Shown here one piece after another: positions 51,770 through 64,000 of a stretch of DNA of 64,000 nt. Each line of letters starts with the position of its first letter. Position 1 is the stretch's first letter. The notes beneath the pieces are model-generated. The model was not told where the DNA came from. It searched no databases and saw nothing but the letters and a program-made list of their open reading frames with translations. The translations under genes were made by a program, and so were the position numbers. The DNA lies in NCBI GenBank assembly GCA_948099385.1, contig CANUEZ040000196.1, forward strand, positions 603,001 to 667,000, given 5' to 3'. This DNA is from Fasciola hepatica (taxonomy: Eukaryota; Platyhelminthes; Trematoda; Plagiorchiida; Fasciolidae).

Positions 51770-54700
51770 AACAACTTAACAACACAAGGCTATCCGGGAT
51801 GGCTATCAACGCTTTGTTCAACATCTACACTACATGATATAGCACCCTTCCCAAACTCGCTTCAAATTTGAATGGTAAGAACCAGCTTCGCGCACACCGA
51901 TCGACTCCTATGATGGATGACTTCTCTGTAGGGGCCTAAGTACAACCAACGCATTCCCAAATGAACAACCTACACAGCTTCCTTACTTTGCATGCAATTG
52001 ATTAGTAGTACGAGATTAGATCAATTTAGAATATATTTGTATAATAGGATTCATCATGCAGCTTGAACGCTCAACTGAGCATTGAAATCCATGGAAGCAC
52101 TGTACAGCTGTTTCATCCTCTAAGGGACTCGACTCATCAGCAGTGCACATCGACCGAGCATCCACGGGCACTCCAACAACCGGTGAACCATTGTGAATCG
52201 AACAACTTAACAACACAAGGCTATCCGGGATGGCTCTCAACGCTTTGTTCAACATCTACACTACATGATATAGCACCCTTCCCAAACTCGCTTCAAATTT
52301 GAATGGTAAGAACCAGCTTCGCGCACACCGATCGACTCCTATCATGGATGACTTCTCTGTAGGGGCCTGAGTACAACCAACGCATTCCCAAATGAACAAC
52401 CTACACAGCTTCCTTACTATGCATGCAATTGATTAGTAGTACGAGATTAGATCAGATCAGATTAGATTGGATTTGTATAATATGATTGATCATGCAGCTT
52501 GAACGCTCAACTGAGCATTGAAATGGATGGAAGCACTGTACAGCTGTTTCATCCTCTAAGGGACTCGACTCATCAGCAGTGCACATCGACCGAGCCCCCA
52601 CGGGCACTCCAACAACCGGTGAACCATTGTGAATCGAACAACTTAACAACACAAGGCTATCCGGGATGGCTATCAACGCTTTGTTCAACATCTACACTAC
52701 ATGATATAGCACCCTTCCCAAACTCGCTTCAAATTTGAATGGTAAGAACCAGCTTCGCGAACACCGATCCACTCCTATGATGGATGACTTCACTGTAGGG
52801 GCCTAAGTACAACCAACGCATTCCCAAATGAACAACCTACACAGATTCCTTACTATGCATGCAATTGATTAGTAGTACGAGATTAGATCAGATTAGATTA
52901 GATTTGTATAATATGATTGATCATGCAGCTTGAACGCTCAACTGAGCATTGAAATGGATGGAAACACTGTACAGCTGTTTCATCCTCTAAGGGACTCGAC
53001 TCATCAGCAGTGCACATCGACCGACAAACACACGGGCACTCCAACAACCGGTGAACCATTGTGAATCGAACAACTTAACAACACAAGGCTATCCGGGATG
53101 GCTATCAACGCTTTGTTCAACATCCACACTACATGATATAGCACCCTTCCCAAACTCGCTTCAAATTTGAATGGTAAGAACCAGCTTCGCGCACACCGAT
53201 CGACTCCTATGATGGATGACTTCTCTGAAGGGGCCTTAGTACAACCAACGCATTCCCAAATGAACAACCTACACAGCTTCCTTACTATGCATGCAATTGA
53301 TTAGTAGTACGAGATTAGATTAGATTAGTTTGGATTTGTATAATATGATTGATCATGCACCTTGAAAGCTCAACTGAGCATTGGAATGGATGGAAGCACT
53401 GTACAGCTGTTTCATCCTCTAAGGGACTCGACTCATCAGCAGTGCACATCGACCGAGCCCCCACGGTCACTCAAACAACCGGTGAACCATTGTGAATCGA
53501 ACAACTTAACAACACAAGGCTATCCGGGATGGATCCCAACGCTTTGTTCAACATCTACATTACATCATATAAAGAAACCTTCCCAAACACGCTTCAAATT
53601 TGAATGGTAAGAACCAGCTTCGCGCACACCGATCCACTCCTATGATGGATGACTTCTCTGTAGGGGCCTGAGTACAACCAACGCATTCCCAAATGAACAA
53701 CCTACACAGCTTCCTTACTATGCATGCAATTGATTAGTAGTACGAGATGAGTTCAGATCAGATTAGATTTGTATAATATGATTGATCATGCAGCTTGATC
53801 GCTCAACTGAGCATTGAAATCCATGGAAGCACTGTACAGCTGTTTCATCCTCTAAGGGACTCGACTCATCAGCAGTGCACATCGACCGAGCCCCCACGGG
53901 CACTCAAACAACCGGTGAACCATTGTGAATCGAACAACTTAACAACACAAGGCTATCCGGGATGGCTATCAACGCTTTGTTCAACATCTACACTACATGA
54001 TATAGCACCCTTCCCAAACTCGCTTTAAATTTGAATGGTAAGAACCAGCTTCGCGCACACCGATCGACTCCTATGATGGATGACTTCTCTGTAGGGGCCT
54101 AAGTACAACCAACGCATTCCCAAATGAACAACCTACACAGCTTCCATACTATGCATGTAATTGATTAGTAGTACGAGATTAGATCAGATTAGATTAGATT
54201 AGATTTGTATAATATGATTGATCATGCAGCTTGAACGCTCAACTGAGCATTGAAATCCATGGAAGCACTGTACAGCTGTTTCATCCTCTAAGGGACTCGA
54301 CTCATCAGCAGTGCACATCGACCGACAAACACACGGGCACTCCAACAACCGGTGAACCATTGTGAATCGAACAACATAACAGCACGAGGCTATTCGGGAT
54401 GGCTATCAACGCTTTGTTCAACATCTACACTACATGATATAGCACCCTTCCCAAACTCGCTTCAAATTTGAATGGTAAGAACCAGCTTCGCGCACACCGA
54501 TCCACTCCTATGATGGATGACTTCTCTGAAAGGGGCCTAAGTACAACCAACGCATTCCCAAATGAACAACCTACACAGCTTCCTTACTATGCATGCAATT
54601 GATTAGTAGTACGAGATTAGATCAGATTAGATTAGATTTGTATAATATGATTGATCATGCAGCTTGAACGCTCAACTGAGCATTGAAATCCATGGAAGCA

Positions 54701-57700
54701 CTGTACAGCTGTTTCATCCTCTAAGGGACTCGACTCATCAGCAGTGCACATCAACCGAGCCCCCACGGGCACTCCAACAACCGGTGAACCACTGTGAATC
54801 GAACAACTTAACAACACAAGGCTATCCGGGATGGCTCTCAACGCTTTGTTCAACATCTACACTACATGATATAGCACCCTTCCCAAACTCGCTTCAAATT
54901 TGAATGGTAAGAACCAGCTTCGCGCACACCGATCCACTCCTATGATGGATGACTTCTCTGTAGGGGCCTAAGTACAACCAACGCATTCCCAAATGAACAA
55001 CCTACACAGCTTCCTTACTATGCATGCAATTGATTAGAAGTACGAGATTAGATCAGATTAGATTTGTATAATATGATTGATCATGCAGCTTGAACGCTCA
55101 ACTGAGCATTGAAATGGATGGAAGCACTGTACAGCTGTTTCATCCTCTAAGGGACTCGACTCATCAGCAGTGCACATCGACCGACAAACACACGGGCACT
55201 CCAACAACCGGTGAACCATTGTGAATCGAACAACTTAACAACACAAGGCTATCCGGGATGGCTCTCAACGCTTTGTTCAACATCTACATTACATCATATA
55301 TAGCACCCGTCCCAAACTCGCTTCAAATTTGAATGGTAAGAACCAGCTTCGCGCACACCGATCCACTCCTATGATGGATGACTTCTCTGTAGGAGCCTAA
55401 GTACAACCAACGCATTCCCAAATGAACAACCTACACAGCTTCCTTACTATGCATGCAATTGATTAGAAGTACGAGATTAGATCAGATTAGATTTGTATAA
55501 TATGATTGATCATGCAGCTTGAACGCTCAACTGAGCATTGAAATGGATGGAAGCACTGTACAGCTGTTTCATCCTCTAAGGGACTCGACTCATCAGCAGT
55601 GCACATCGACCGAGCCCCCACGAACCCTCCAACAACCGGTGAACCATTGTGAATCGAACAACTTAACAACACAAGGCTATCCGGGATGGCTATCAACGCT
55701 TTGTTCAACATCTACACTACATGATATAGCACCCTTCCCAAACTCGCTTCAAATTTGAATGGTAAGTACCAGCTTCGCGCACACCGATCGACTCCTATGA
55801 TGGATGACTTCTCTGTAGGGGCCTAAGTACAACCAACGCATTCCCAAATGAACAACCTACACAGCTTCCCTACTATGCATGCAATTGATTAGTAGTACGA
55901 GATTAGATCAGATCAGATTAGATTTGTATAATATGATTGATCATGCATCTTGAACGCTCAGCTGAGCATTGAAATGGATTTAAGCACTGTACAGCTGTTT
56001 CATCCTCAAAGGGACTCGACTCATCAGCAGTGCACATCGACCGACAAACACACGGGCACTCCAACAACCGGTGAACCATTGTTAATCGAACAACTTAACA
56101 ACACAAGGCTATCCGGGATGGCTCTCAACGCTTTGTTCAACATCTACACTACATGATATAGCACCCTTCCCAAACTCGCTTCAAATTTGAATGGTAAGAA
56201 CCAGCTTCGCGCACACCGATCGACTCCTATGATAAATGACTTCTCTGTACGGGCCTGAGTACAACCAACGCATTCCCAAATGAACAACCTACACAGCTTC
56301 CTTACTATGCATGCAATTGATTAGTAGTACGAGATTAGATTAGATCAGATTAGATTAGATTTGTATAATATGATTGATCATGCAGCTTGAAAGCTCAACT
56401 GAGCATTGAAATCCATGGAAGCGCTGTACAGATGTTTCATCCTCTAAGGGACTCGACTCATCAGCAGTGCACATCGACCGAGCCCCCACGGGCACTCAAA
56501 CAACCGGTGAACCATTGTGAATCGAACAACTTAACAACACAAGGCTATCCGGGATGGCTCTCAACGCTTTGTTCAACATCTACATTACATCATATATAGA
56601 ACCCTTCCCAAACTCGCTTCAAAATTGAATGGTAAGAACCAGCTTCGCGCACACCGATCCACTCCTATGATGGATGACTTCTCTGTAGGGGCCTAAGTAC
56701 AACCAACGCATTCCCAAATGAACAACTTACACAGATTCCTTAGTATGCATGCAATTGATTATTAGTACGAGATTAGATTAGATTAGATTAGATTAGATTT
56801 GTATAATATGATTGATCATGCAGCTTGAACGCTCAACTGAGCATTGAAATCCATGGAAGCACTGTACAGATGTTTCATCCTCTAAGGGACTCGACTCATC
56901 AGCAGTGCACATCGACCGAGCCCCCACGGGCACTCAAACAACCGGTGAACCATTGTGAATCGAACAACTTAACAACACAAGGCTATCCGGGATGGCTATC
57001 AACGCTTTGTTCAACATCTACACTACATGATATAGCACCCTTCCCAAACTCGCTTCAAATTTGAATGGTAAGAACCAGCTTCACGCACACCGATCCACTC
57101 CTATGATGGATGACTTCTCTGTAGGGGCCTAAGTACAACCAACGCATTCCCAAATGAACAACCTACACAGCTTCCTTACTATGCATGCAATTGATTAGTA
57201 GTACGAGATTAGATTAGATCAGATAAGATCAGATTTGTATAATATGATTGATCATGCAGCTTGAACGCTCAACTGAGCATTGAAATCCATGGAATCACTG
57301 TACAGCTGTTTCATCCTCTAAGGGACTCGACTCATCAGCAGTGCACATCGACCGAGCCCCCACGGGCACTCCAACAACCGGTGAACCATTGTGAATCGAA
57401 CAACTTAACAACGCAAGGCTATCCGGGATGGCTATCAACGCTTTGTTCAACATCTACACTACATGATATGGCACCCTTCCCAAACTCGCTTTAAATTTGA
57501 ATGGTAAGAACCAGCTTCGCGCACACCGATCGACTCCTATGATGGATGACTTCTCTGTAGGGGCCTAAGTACACCCAACGCATTCCCAAATGAACAACCT
57601 ACACAGCTTCCTCACTATGCATGCGATTGATTAGTAGTACGAGATTAGATCAGATCAGATTAGATTAGATTTGTATAATATGATTGATCATGCAGCTTGA

Positions 57701-60700
57701 ACGCTCAACTGAGCATTGAAATGGATGGAAGCACTGTACAGCTGTTTCATCCTCTAAGGGACTCGACTCATCAGCAGTGCACATCGACCGACAAACACAC
57801 GGGCACTCCAACAACCGGTGAACCATTGTGAATCGAACAACTTAACAACACAAGGCTATCCGGGATGGATCCCAACGCATTGTTCAACATCTACATTACA
57901 TCATTTATAGAACCCTTCCCAATCTCGATTCAAATTTGAATGGTAAGAACCAGCTTCGCGCACACCGATCCACTCCTATGATGGATGACTTCTCTGTAGG
58001 GGCCTAAGTACAACCAACGCATTCCCAAATGAACAACCTACACAGTTTCCTACTATGCATGCAATTGATTAGTAGTACGAGATTTGTTTAGATGAGATTA
58101 GATTAGATTTGTATAATATGATTGATCATGCAGCTTGAACGCTCAACTGAGCATTGAAATCCATGGAAGCACTGTACAGCTGTTTCATCCTCTAAGGAAC
58201 TCGACTCATCAGCAGTGCACATCGACCGACAAACACACGGGCACTCCAACAACCGGTGAACCATTGTGAATCGAACAACTTAACAACACAAGGCTATCCG
58301 GGATGGCTATCAACGCTTTGTTCAACATCTACACTACATGATATAGCACCCTTCCCAAACTCGCTTCAAATTTGAATGGTAAGAACCAGCTTCGCGCACA
58401 CCGATCCACTCCTATGATGGATGACTTCTCTGTAGGGGCCTAAGTACAACCAACGCATTCCCAAATGAACAACCTACACAGCTTCCTTACTATGCATGCA
58501 ATTGATTAGTAGTACGAGATCAGATGAAATCATATTAGATTTCTGTAATATGATTGATCATGCAGCTTGAACGCTCAACTGAGCATTGAAATCCATGGAA
58601 GCACTGTACAGCTGTTTCATCCTCTAAGGGACTCGACTCATCAGCAGTGCACATCGACCGAGCCCCCACGCGCACTCCAACAATCGGTGAACCATTGTGA
58701 ATCGAACAACTTAACAACACAAGGCTATCCGGGATGGCTATCAACGCTTTGTTCAACATCTACACTACATGATATAGCACCCTTCCCAAACTCGCTCTAA
58801 ATTTGAATGGTAAGAACCAGCTTCGCGCACACCGATCGACTCCTATGATGGATGATTTCTCTGTAGGGGCCTAAGTACAACCAACGCATTCCCAAATGAA
58901 CAACCTACACAGCTTCCTTACTATGCATGCAATTGATTAGTAGTACGAGATTAGATCAGATTAGATTAGATTTGTATAATATGATTGATCATGCAGCTTG
59001 AAAGCTCAACTGAGCATTGAAATCCATGGAAGCACTGTACAGCTGTTTCATCCTCTAAGGGACTCGACTCATCAGCAGTGCACATCGACCGACAAACACA
59101 CGCGCACTCCAACAACCGGTGAACCATTGTGAATCGAACAACTTAACAACACAAGGCTATCCGGGATGGCTCTCAACGCTTTGTTCAACATCTACACTAC
59201 ATGATATAGCACCCTTCTCAAACTCGCTCTAAATTTGAATGGTAAGAACCAGCTTCGCGCACACCGATCGACTCCTATGATGGATGACTTCTCTGTAGGG
59301 GCCTAAGTACAACCAACGCATTCCCAAATGAACAACCTACAGAGCTTCCTTACTATGCATGCAATTGATTAATAGTAGGAGATTAGATCAGATTAGATTA
59401 GATTTGTATAATATGATTGATCATGCAGCTTGAACGCTCAACTGAGCATTGAAATCCATGGAAGCACTGTACAGCTGTTTCATCCTCTAAGGGACTCGAC
59501 TCATCAGCAGTGCACATCGACCGACAAACACACGGGCACTCCAACAACCGGTGAACCATTGTGAATCGAACAACTTAACAACACAAGGCTATCCGGGATG
59601 GCTATCAACGCTTTGTTCAACATCTACACTACATGATATAGCACCCTTCCCAAACTCGCTTCAAATTTGAATGGTAAGAACCAGCTTCGCGCACACCGAT
59701 CGACTCCTATGATGGATGACTTCTCTGTAGGGGCCTAAGTACAACCAACGCATTCCCAAATGAACAACCTACACAGCTTCCTTACTATGCATGCAATTGA
59801 TTAGTAGTACGAGATTAGATCAGATTAGATTAGATTTGTATAATATGATTGATCATGCAGCTTGAACGCTCAACTGAGCATTGGAATGGATGGAAGCACT
59901 GTACAGCTGTTTCATCCTCTAAGGGACTCGACTCATCAGCAGTGCACATCGACCGAGCCCCCACGGGCACTCCAACAACCGGTGAACCATTGTGAATCGA
60001 ACAACATAACAGCACGAGACTATTCGGGATGGCTATCAACGCTTTGTTCAACATCTACACTACATGATATAGCACCCTTCTCAAACTCGCTTCAAATTTG
60101 AATGGTAAGAACCAGCTTCGCGCACACCGATCGACTCCTATGATGGATGACTTCTCTGTAGGGGCCTAAGTACAACCAACGCATTCCCAAATGAACAACC
60201 TACACAGCTTCCTTACTATGCATGCAATTGATTAGTAATACGAGATTAGATCAGATTAGATTAGATTTGTATAATATGATTGATCATGCAGCTTGAACGC
60301 TCAACTGAGCATTGAAATCCATGGAAGCACTGTACAGCTGTTTCATCCTCTAAGGGACTCGACTCATCAGCAGTGCACATCGACCGACAAACACACGGGC
60401 ACTCCAACAACCGGTGAACCATTGTGAATCGAACAACTTAACAACACAAGGCTATCCGGGATGGCTATCAACGCTTTGTTCAACATCTACACTACATCAT
60501 ATAGCACCCTTGCCAAACTCGCTTCAAATGTGAATGGTAAGAACCAGCTTCGCGCACACCGATCCACTCCTATGATGGATGACTTCTCTGTAGGGGCCTA
60601 AGTACAACCAACGCATTCCCAAATGAACAACCTACACAGCTTCCTTACTATGCATGCAATTGTTTAGTAGTACGAGAATAGATTAGATTAGGTTAGATTA

Positions 60701-61199
60701 GATTTGTGTAATATGATTGGTCATGCAGCTTGAACGCTCAACTGAGCATTGAAATGGATGGAAGCACTGTACAGCTGTTTCATCCTCTAAGGGACTCGAC
60801 TCATCAGCAGTGCACATCGACCGAGCCCCCACGGGCACTCCAACAACCGGTGAACCATTGTGAATCGAACAACTTAACAACACAAGGCTATCCGGGATGG
60901 CTATCAACGCTTTGTTCAACATCTACACTACATGATATAGCACCCTTCCCAAACTCGCTTCAAATTTGAATGGTAAGAACCAGCTTCGCGCACACCGATC
61001 GACTCCTATGATGGATGACTTCTGTGTAATGGCCTAAGTACAACCAACTCATTCCCAAATGAACAACCTACACAGCTTCCTTACTGTGCATGCAATTGAT
61101 TAGTAGTACGAGATTTGTTTAGATCAGATTAGATTAGATTTGTATAATATGATTGATCATGCAGCTTGAAAGCTCAACTGAGCATTGAAATCCATGGAA

Positions 61200-61249
61200 G
61201 CACTTTACAGCTGTTTCATCCTCCAAGGGACTCGACTCATCAGCAGTGC
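61200..61249 (-). ncRNA. Hammerhead copy altered next to the cleavage site
   Basis: The plus strand reads GCACTT for GCACTG, so base 1.1, just after the predicted cleavage point, becomes A and no longer pairs with G2.1. The stem II loop also differs (CTCCAAGG for CTCTAAGG). The same state recurs 1735 bp downstream. Confidence 0.7.
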
Positions 61250-62934
61250 ACATCGACCGAGCCCCCACGCGCACTCCAACAACCGGTGAACCATTGTGAA
61301 TCGAACAACGTAACAACACAAGGCTATCCGGGATGGCTCTCAACGCTTTGTTCAACATCTACACTACATGATATAGCACCCTTCCCAAACTCGCTCTAAA
61401 TTTGAATGGTAAGAACCAGCTTCGCGCACACCGATCGACTCCTATGATGGATGACTTCTCTGTAGGGGCCTAAGTACAACCAACGCATTCCCAAATGAAC
61501 AACCTACACAGCTTCCTTACTATGCATGCAATTGATTAGTAGTAGGAGATTAGATCAGATTAGATTAGATTTGTATAATATGATTGATCATGCAGCTTGA
61601 ACGCTCAACTGAGCATTGGAATGGATGGAAGCACTGTACAGCTGTTTCATCCTCTAAGGGACTCGACTCATCAGCAGTGCACATCGACCGAGCCCCCACG
61701 GGCACTCCAACAACCGGTGAACCATTGTGAATCGAACAACATAACAGCACGAGACTATTCGGGATGGCTATCAACGCTTTGTTCAACATCTACACTACAT
61801 GATATAGCACCCTTCTCAAACTCGCTTCAAATTTGAATGGTAAGAACCAGCTTCGCGCACACCGATCGACTCCTATGATGGATGACTTCTCTGTAGGGGC
61901 CTAAGTACAACCAACGCATTCCCAAATGAACAACCTACACAGCTTCCTTACTATGCATGCAATTGATTAGTAATACGAGATTAGATCAGATTAGATTAGA
62001 TTTGTATAATATGATTGATCATGCAGCTTGAACGCTCAACTGAGCATTGAAATCCATGGAAGCACTGTACAGCTGTTTCATCCTCTAAGGGACTCGACTC
62101 ATCAGCAGTGCACATCGACCGACAAACACACGGGCACTCCAACAACCGGTGAACCATTGTGAATCGAACAACTTAACAACACAAGGCTATCCGGGATGGC
62201 TATCAACGCTTTGTTCAACATCTACACTACATCATATAGCACCCTTGCCAAACTCGCTTCAAATGTGAATGGTAAGAACCAGCTTCGCGCACACCGATCC
62301 ACTCCTATGATGGATGACTTCTCTGTAGGGGCCTAAGTACAACCAACGCATTCCCAAATGAACAACCTACACAGCTTCCTTACTATGCATGCAAGTGTTT
62401 AGTAGTACGAGAATAGATTAGATTAGGTTAGATTAGATTTGTGTAATATGATTGGTCATGCAGCTTGAACGCTCAACTGAGCATTGAAATGGATGGAAGC
62501 ACTGTACAGCTGTTTCATCCTCTAAGGGACTCGACTCATCAGCAGTGCACATCGACCGAGCCCCCACGGGCACTCCAACAACCGGTGAACCATTGTGAAT
62601 CGAACAACTTAACAACACAAGGCTATCCGGGATGGCTATCAACGCTTTGTTCAACATCTACACTACATGATATAGCACCCTTCCCAAACTCGCTTCAAAT
62701 TTGAATGGTAAGAACCAGCTTCGCGCACACCGATCGACTCCTATGATGGATGACTTCTGTGTAATGGCCTAAGTACAACCAACTCATTCCCAAATGAACA
62801 ACCTACACAGCTTCCTTACTGTGCATGCAATTGATTAGTAGTACGAGATTTGTTTAGATCAGATTAGATTAGATTTGTATAATATGATTGATCATGCAGC
62901 TTGAAAGCTCAACTGAGCATTGAAATCCATGGAA

Positions 62935-62984
62935 GCACTTTACAGCTGTTTCATCCTCCAAGGGACTCGACTCATCAGCAGTGC
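62935..62984 (-). ncRNA. Hammerhead copy altered next to the cleavage site
   Basis: Duplicate of the copy 1735 bp upstream, with the same 1.1 mismatch and the same stem II loop change. Confidence 0.7.
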
Positions 62985-63759
62985 ACATCGACCGAGCCCC
63001 CACGCGCACTCCAACAACCGGTGAACCATTGTGAATCGAACAACGTAACAACACAAGGCTATCCGGGATGGCTCTCAACGCTTTGTTCAACATCTACACT
63101 ACATGATATAGCACCCTTCCCAAACTCGCTCTAAATTTGAATGGTAAGAACCAGCTTCGCGCACACCGATCGACTCCTATGATGGATGACTTCTCTGTAG
63201 GGGCCTAAGTACAACCAACGCATTCCCAAATGAACAACCTACACAGCTTCCTTACTATGCATGCAATTGATTAGTAGTAGGAGATTAGATCAGATTAGAT
63301 TAGATTTGTATAATATGATTGATCATGCAGCTTGAACGCTCAACTGAGCATTGGAATGGATGGAAGCACTGTACAGCTGTTTCATCCTCTAAGGGACTCG
63401 ACTCATCAGCAGTGCACATCGACCGACAAACACACGGGCACTCCAACAACCGGTGAACCATTGTGAATCGAACAACATAACAGCACGAGACTATTCGGGA
63501 TGGCTATCAACGCTTTGTTCAACATCTACACTACAAGATATAGCACCCTTCCCAAACTCGCTTAAATTTGAATGGTAAGAACCAGCTTCGCGCACACCGA
63601 TCGACTCCTATGATGGATGACTTCTCTGTAGGGGCCTAAGTACAACCAACGCATTCCCAAATGAACAACCTACACAGCTTCCTGACTATGCATGCAATTG
63701 ATTAGTAGTACGAGATTTGTTTAGATCAGATTAGATTAGATTTGTATAATATGATTGAT

Positions 63760-64000
63760 CATGCAGCTTGAACGCTCAACTGAGCATTGAAATCCATGGA
63801 AGTACTGTACAGCTGTTTCATCCTCTAAGGGACTCGACTCATCAGCAGTGCACATCGACCGACAAACACACGGGCACTCCAACAACCGGTGAACCATTGT
63901 GAATCGAACAACATTACAGCACGAGGCTATTCGGGATGGCTATCAACGCTTTGTTCAACATCTACACTACATCATATATATCACCCTTCTCAAACTGGCT
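63760..64000. repeat. Partial monomer at right edge (241 bp)
   Basis: The last monomer is cut by the window edge. It retains the hammerhead layout at 63802-63851, though the plus strand reads GTACTG for GCACTG, which breaks one stem I pair. It also has CATTACAGCACGAGGC and CATCATATATATCACCC, so it belongs with the neighbouring 59854/61589/63324 subfamily. Confidence 0.9.

Larger units (their letters stand above)
43416..53353. repeat. Array segment 8 (23 monomers, includes diverged subfamily)
   Basis: Monomer starts: 43416, 43847, 44278, 44715, 45146, 45577, 46008, 46439, 46870, 47302, 47736, 48168, 48604, 49036, 49468, 49900, 50327, 50758, 51192, 51623, 52055, 52491, 52922. The GAGCCCCC indel form becomes common here, so 431-bp monomers dominate. 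Four monomers (47302, 47736, 49468, 51623) carry a dense substitution patch. A dimer duplication occupies 45146-46869. Confidence 0.88.
59854..63323. repeat. Tandem tetramer duplication (1735 bp x 2), nearly identical
   Basis: Monomers 59854, 60285, 60722, 61158 are repeated at 61589, 62020, 62457, 62893. The one difference I noticed is GCAATTGTTT versus GCAAGTGTTT near 62395. Shared rare states: TTGGAATGG, CATAACAGCACGAGAC, CACCCTTGCC with CAAATGTGAATGG, GTGTAATATGATTGG, TGTGTAATGGCC, and GCACTTTACAG with CTCCAAGG. Monomer 63324 starts a partial third copy. Confidence 0.93.
53354..63759. repeat. Array segment 9 (24 monomers)
   Basis: Monomer starts: 53354, 53787, 54223, 54656, 55082, 55511, 55942, 56379, 56817, 57253, 57689, 58127, 58559, 58990, 59422, 59854, 60285, 60722, 61158, 61589, 62020, 62457, 62893, 63324. 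Both indel forms and both CC/GG states alternate. The shortest monomers of the window (54656, 426 bp; 55082, 429 bp) are here, with four-unit linkers and GATTAGAAG in place of GATTAGTAG. The end of the segment is a very recent tetramer duplication. Confidence 0.88.
1..64000. repeat. Satellite DNA array, about 432-bp monomer, head to tail
   Basis: The same sequence block recurs from the first to the last base, always in the same orientation. The marker CATGCAGCTTGAA gives 148 starts from 14 to 63760, so there are 147 full monomers spanning 63,746 bp. Common lengths are 432, 437, 431, 436 and 434. Copies mostly differ at a limited set of recurring positions. Each monomer contains, in plus-strand order: the start motif, a minus-strand hammerhead ribozyme layout, a one-base indel site, an ACCGGT site, a variable AT-rich site, a 12-bp palindrome, TGCATGCA, and a GATTA/GATCA pentamer linker. 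Apart from the pentamers I see no shorter internal repeat. A tandem array of this size is typical of eukaryotic centromeric or heterochromatic satellite; no flank is visible, so chromosomal position is unknown. Confidence 0.99.

Noticed and set aside
53004..53267. Longest ORF, 87 codons, minus strand
   Set aside because: It is long only because this copy has GAAGGGGCCTTAG in place of GTAGGGGCCTAAG, which removes minus-strand stop codons. It lies wholly inside one monomer and has no counterpart in other copies.
2145..63134. About 100 recurrent 62-82-codon ORFs on both strands (families starting MNAQLS and MLNKAL)
   Set aside because: They are frames through the satellite monomer, overlap on both strands, depend on a one-base indel, often lack ATG, run into the linker or neighbouring AT-rich DNA, and cover the ribozyme. 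No domain, signal peptide or conserved coding pattern is visible.
1..64000. CRISPR array
   Set aside because: The repeats are 432 bp long and there are no short unique spacers; the variable pentamer linkers are simple repeats.

Overview
The whole window is one uninterrupted, head-to-tail satellite DNA array. It holds 147 complete monomers, a 13-base piece at the left edge and a 241-base piece at the right edge. I see no conventional gene, transposon, inversion or unique sequence. The modal monomer is 432 bp (range 426-441, mean about 433.7), with about 44% GC by hand count of one consensus copy. I define monomer starts at the CATGCAGCTTGAA motif (14, 446, 878, ... 63760); full start lists are in the segment features.

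The main discovery is that each monomer carries, on the minus strand at monomer start +42 to +91, the layout of a type I hammerhead self-cleaving ribozyme: a perfect 6-bp stem I, the CUGAUGA core, a short stem II, GAA, a stem III with A15.1-U16.1, and a GUA cleavage triplet. This places the array with hammerhead-bearing animal satellites and small animal retrozymes (known examples: newt satellite 2, Schistosoma Sm-alpha, Dolichopoda cave-cricket satellite). The host is therefore most likely an animal; the CpG observed/expected ratio of about 0.77 weakly favours an invertebrate or lightly methylated genome. I cannot name the species. Stem II is weak, and several copies have core-breaking changes without visible compensation, so activity is uncertain.

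Layout: 14-7410 holds five-monomer and two-monomer duplications with unusual linkers; 7411-10007 holds a dimer duplication and near-consensus copies; 10008-13040 is rich in a +2-bp variant; 13041-22136 is a fairly homogeneous stretch; 22137-25610 is a tandem tetramer duplication; 25611-43415 is a nested mosaic of duplicated blocks (shifts 1736, 1749, 6525 and 7387 bp); 43416-53353 has an 862-bp dimer duplication and a strongly diverged subfamily; 53354-64000 ends in a nearly identical 1735-bp tetramer duplication.

Almost all length variation follows a simple rule: 432 + 5k (number of GATTA/GATCA pentamers in the linker) - 1 (a one-base indel variant) + 2 (an AT-rich variant). Variant states recur on different backgrounds, as expected from unequal exchange and gene conversion. 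Open reading frames of 60-87 codons recur but are by-products of the repeat and not credible genes.
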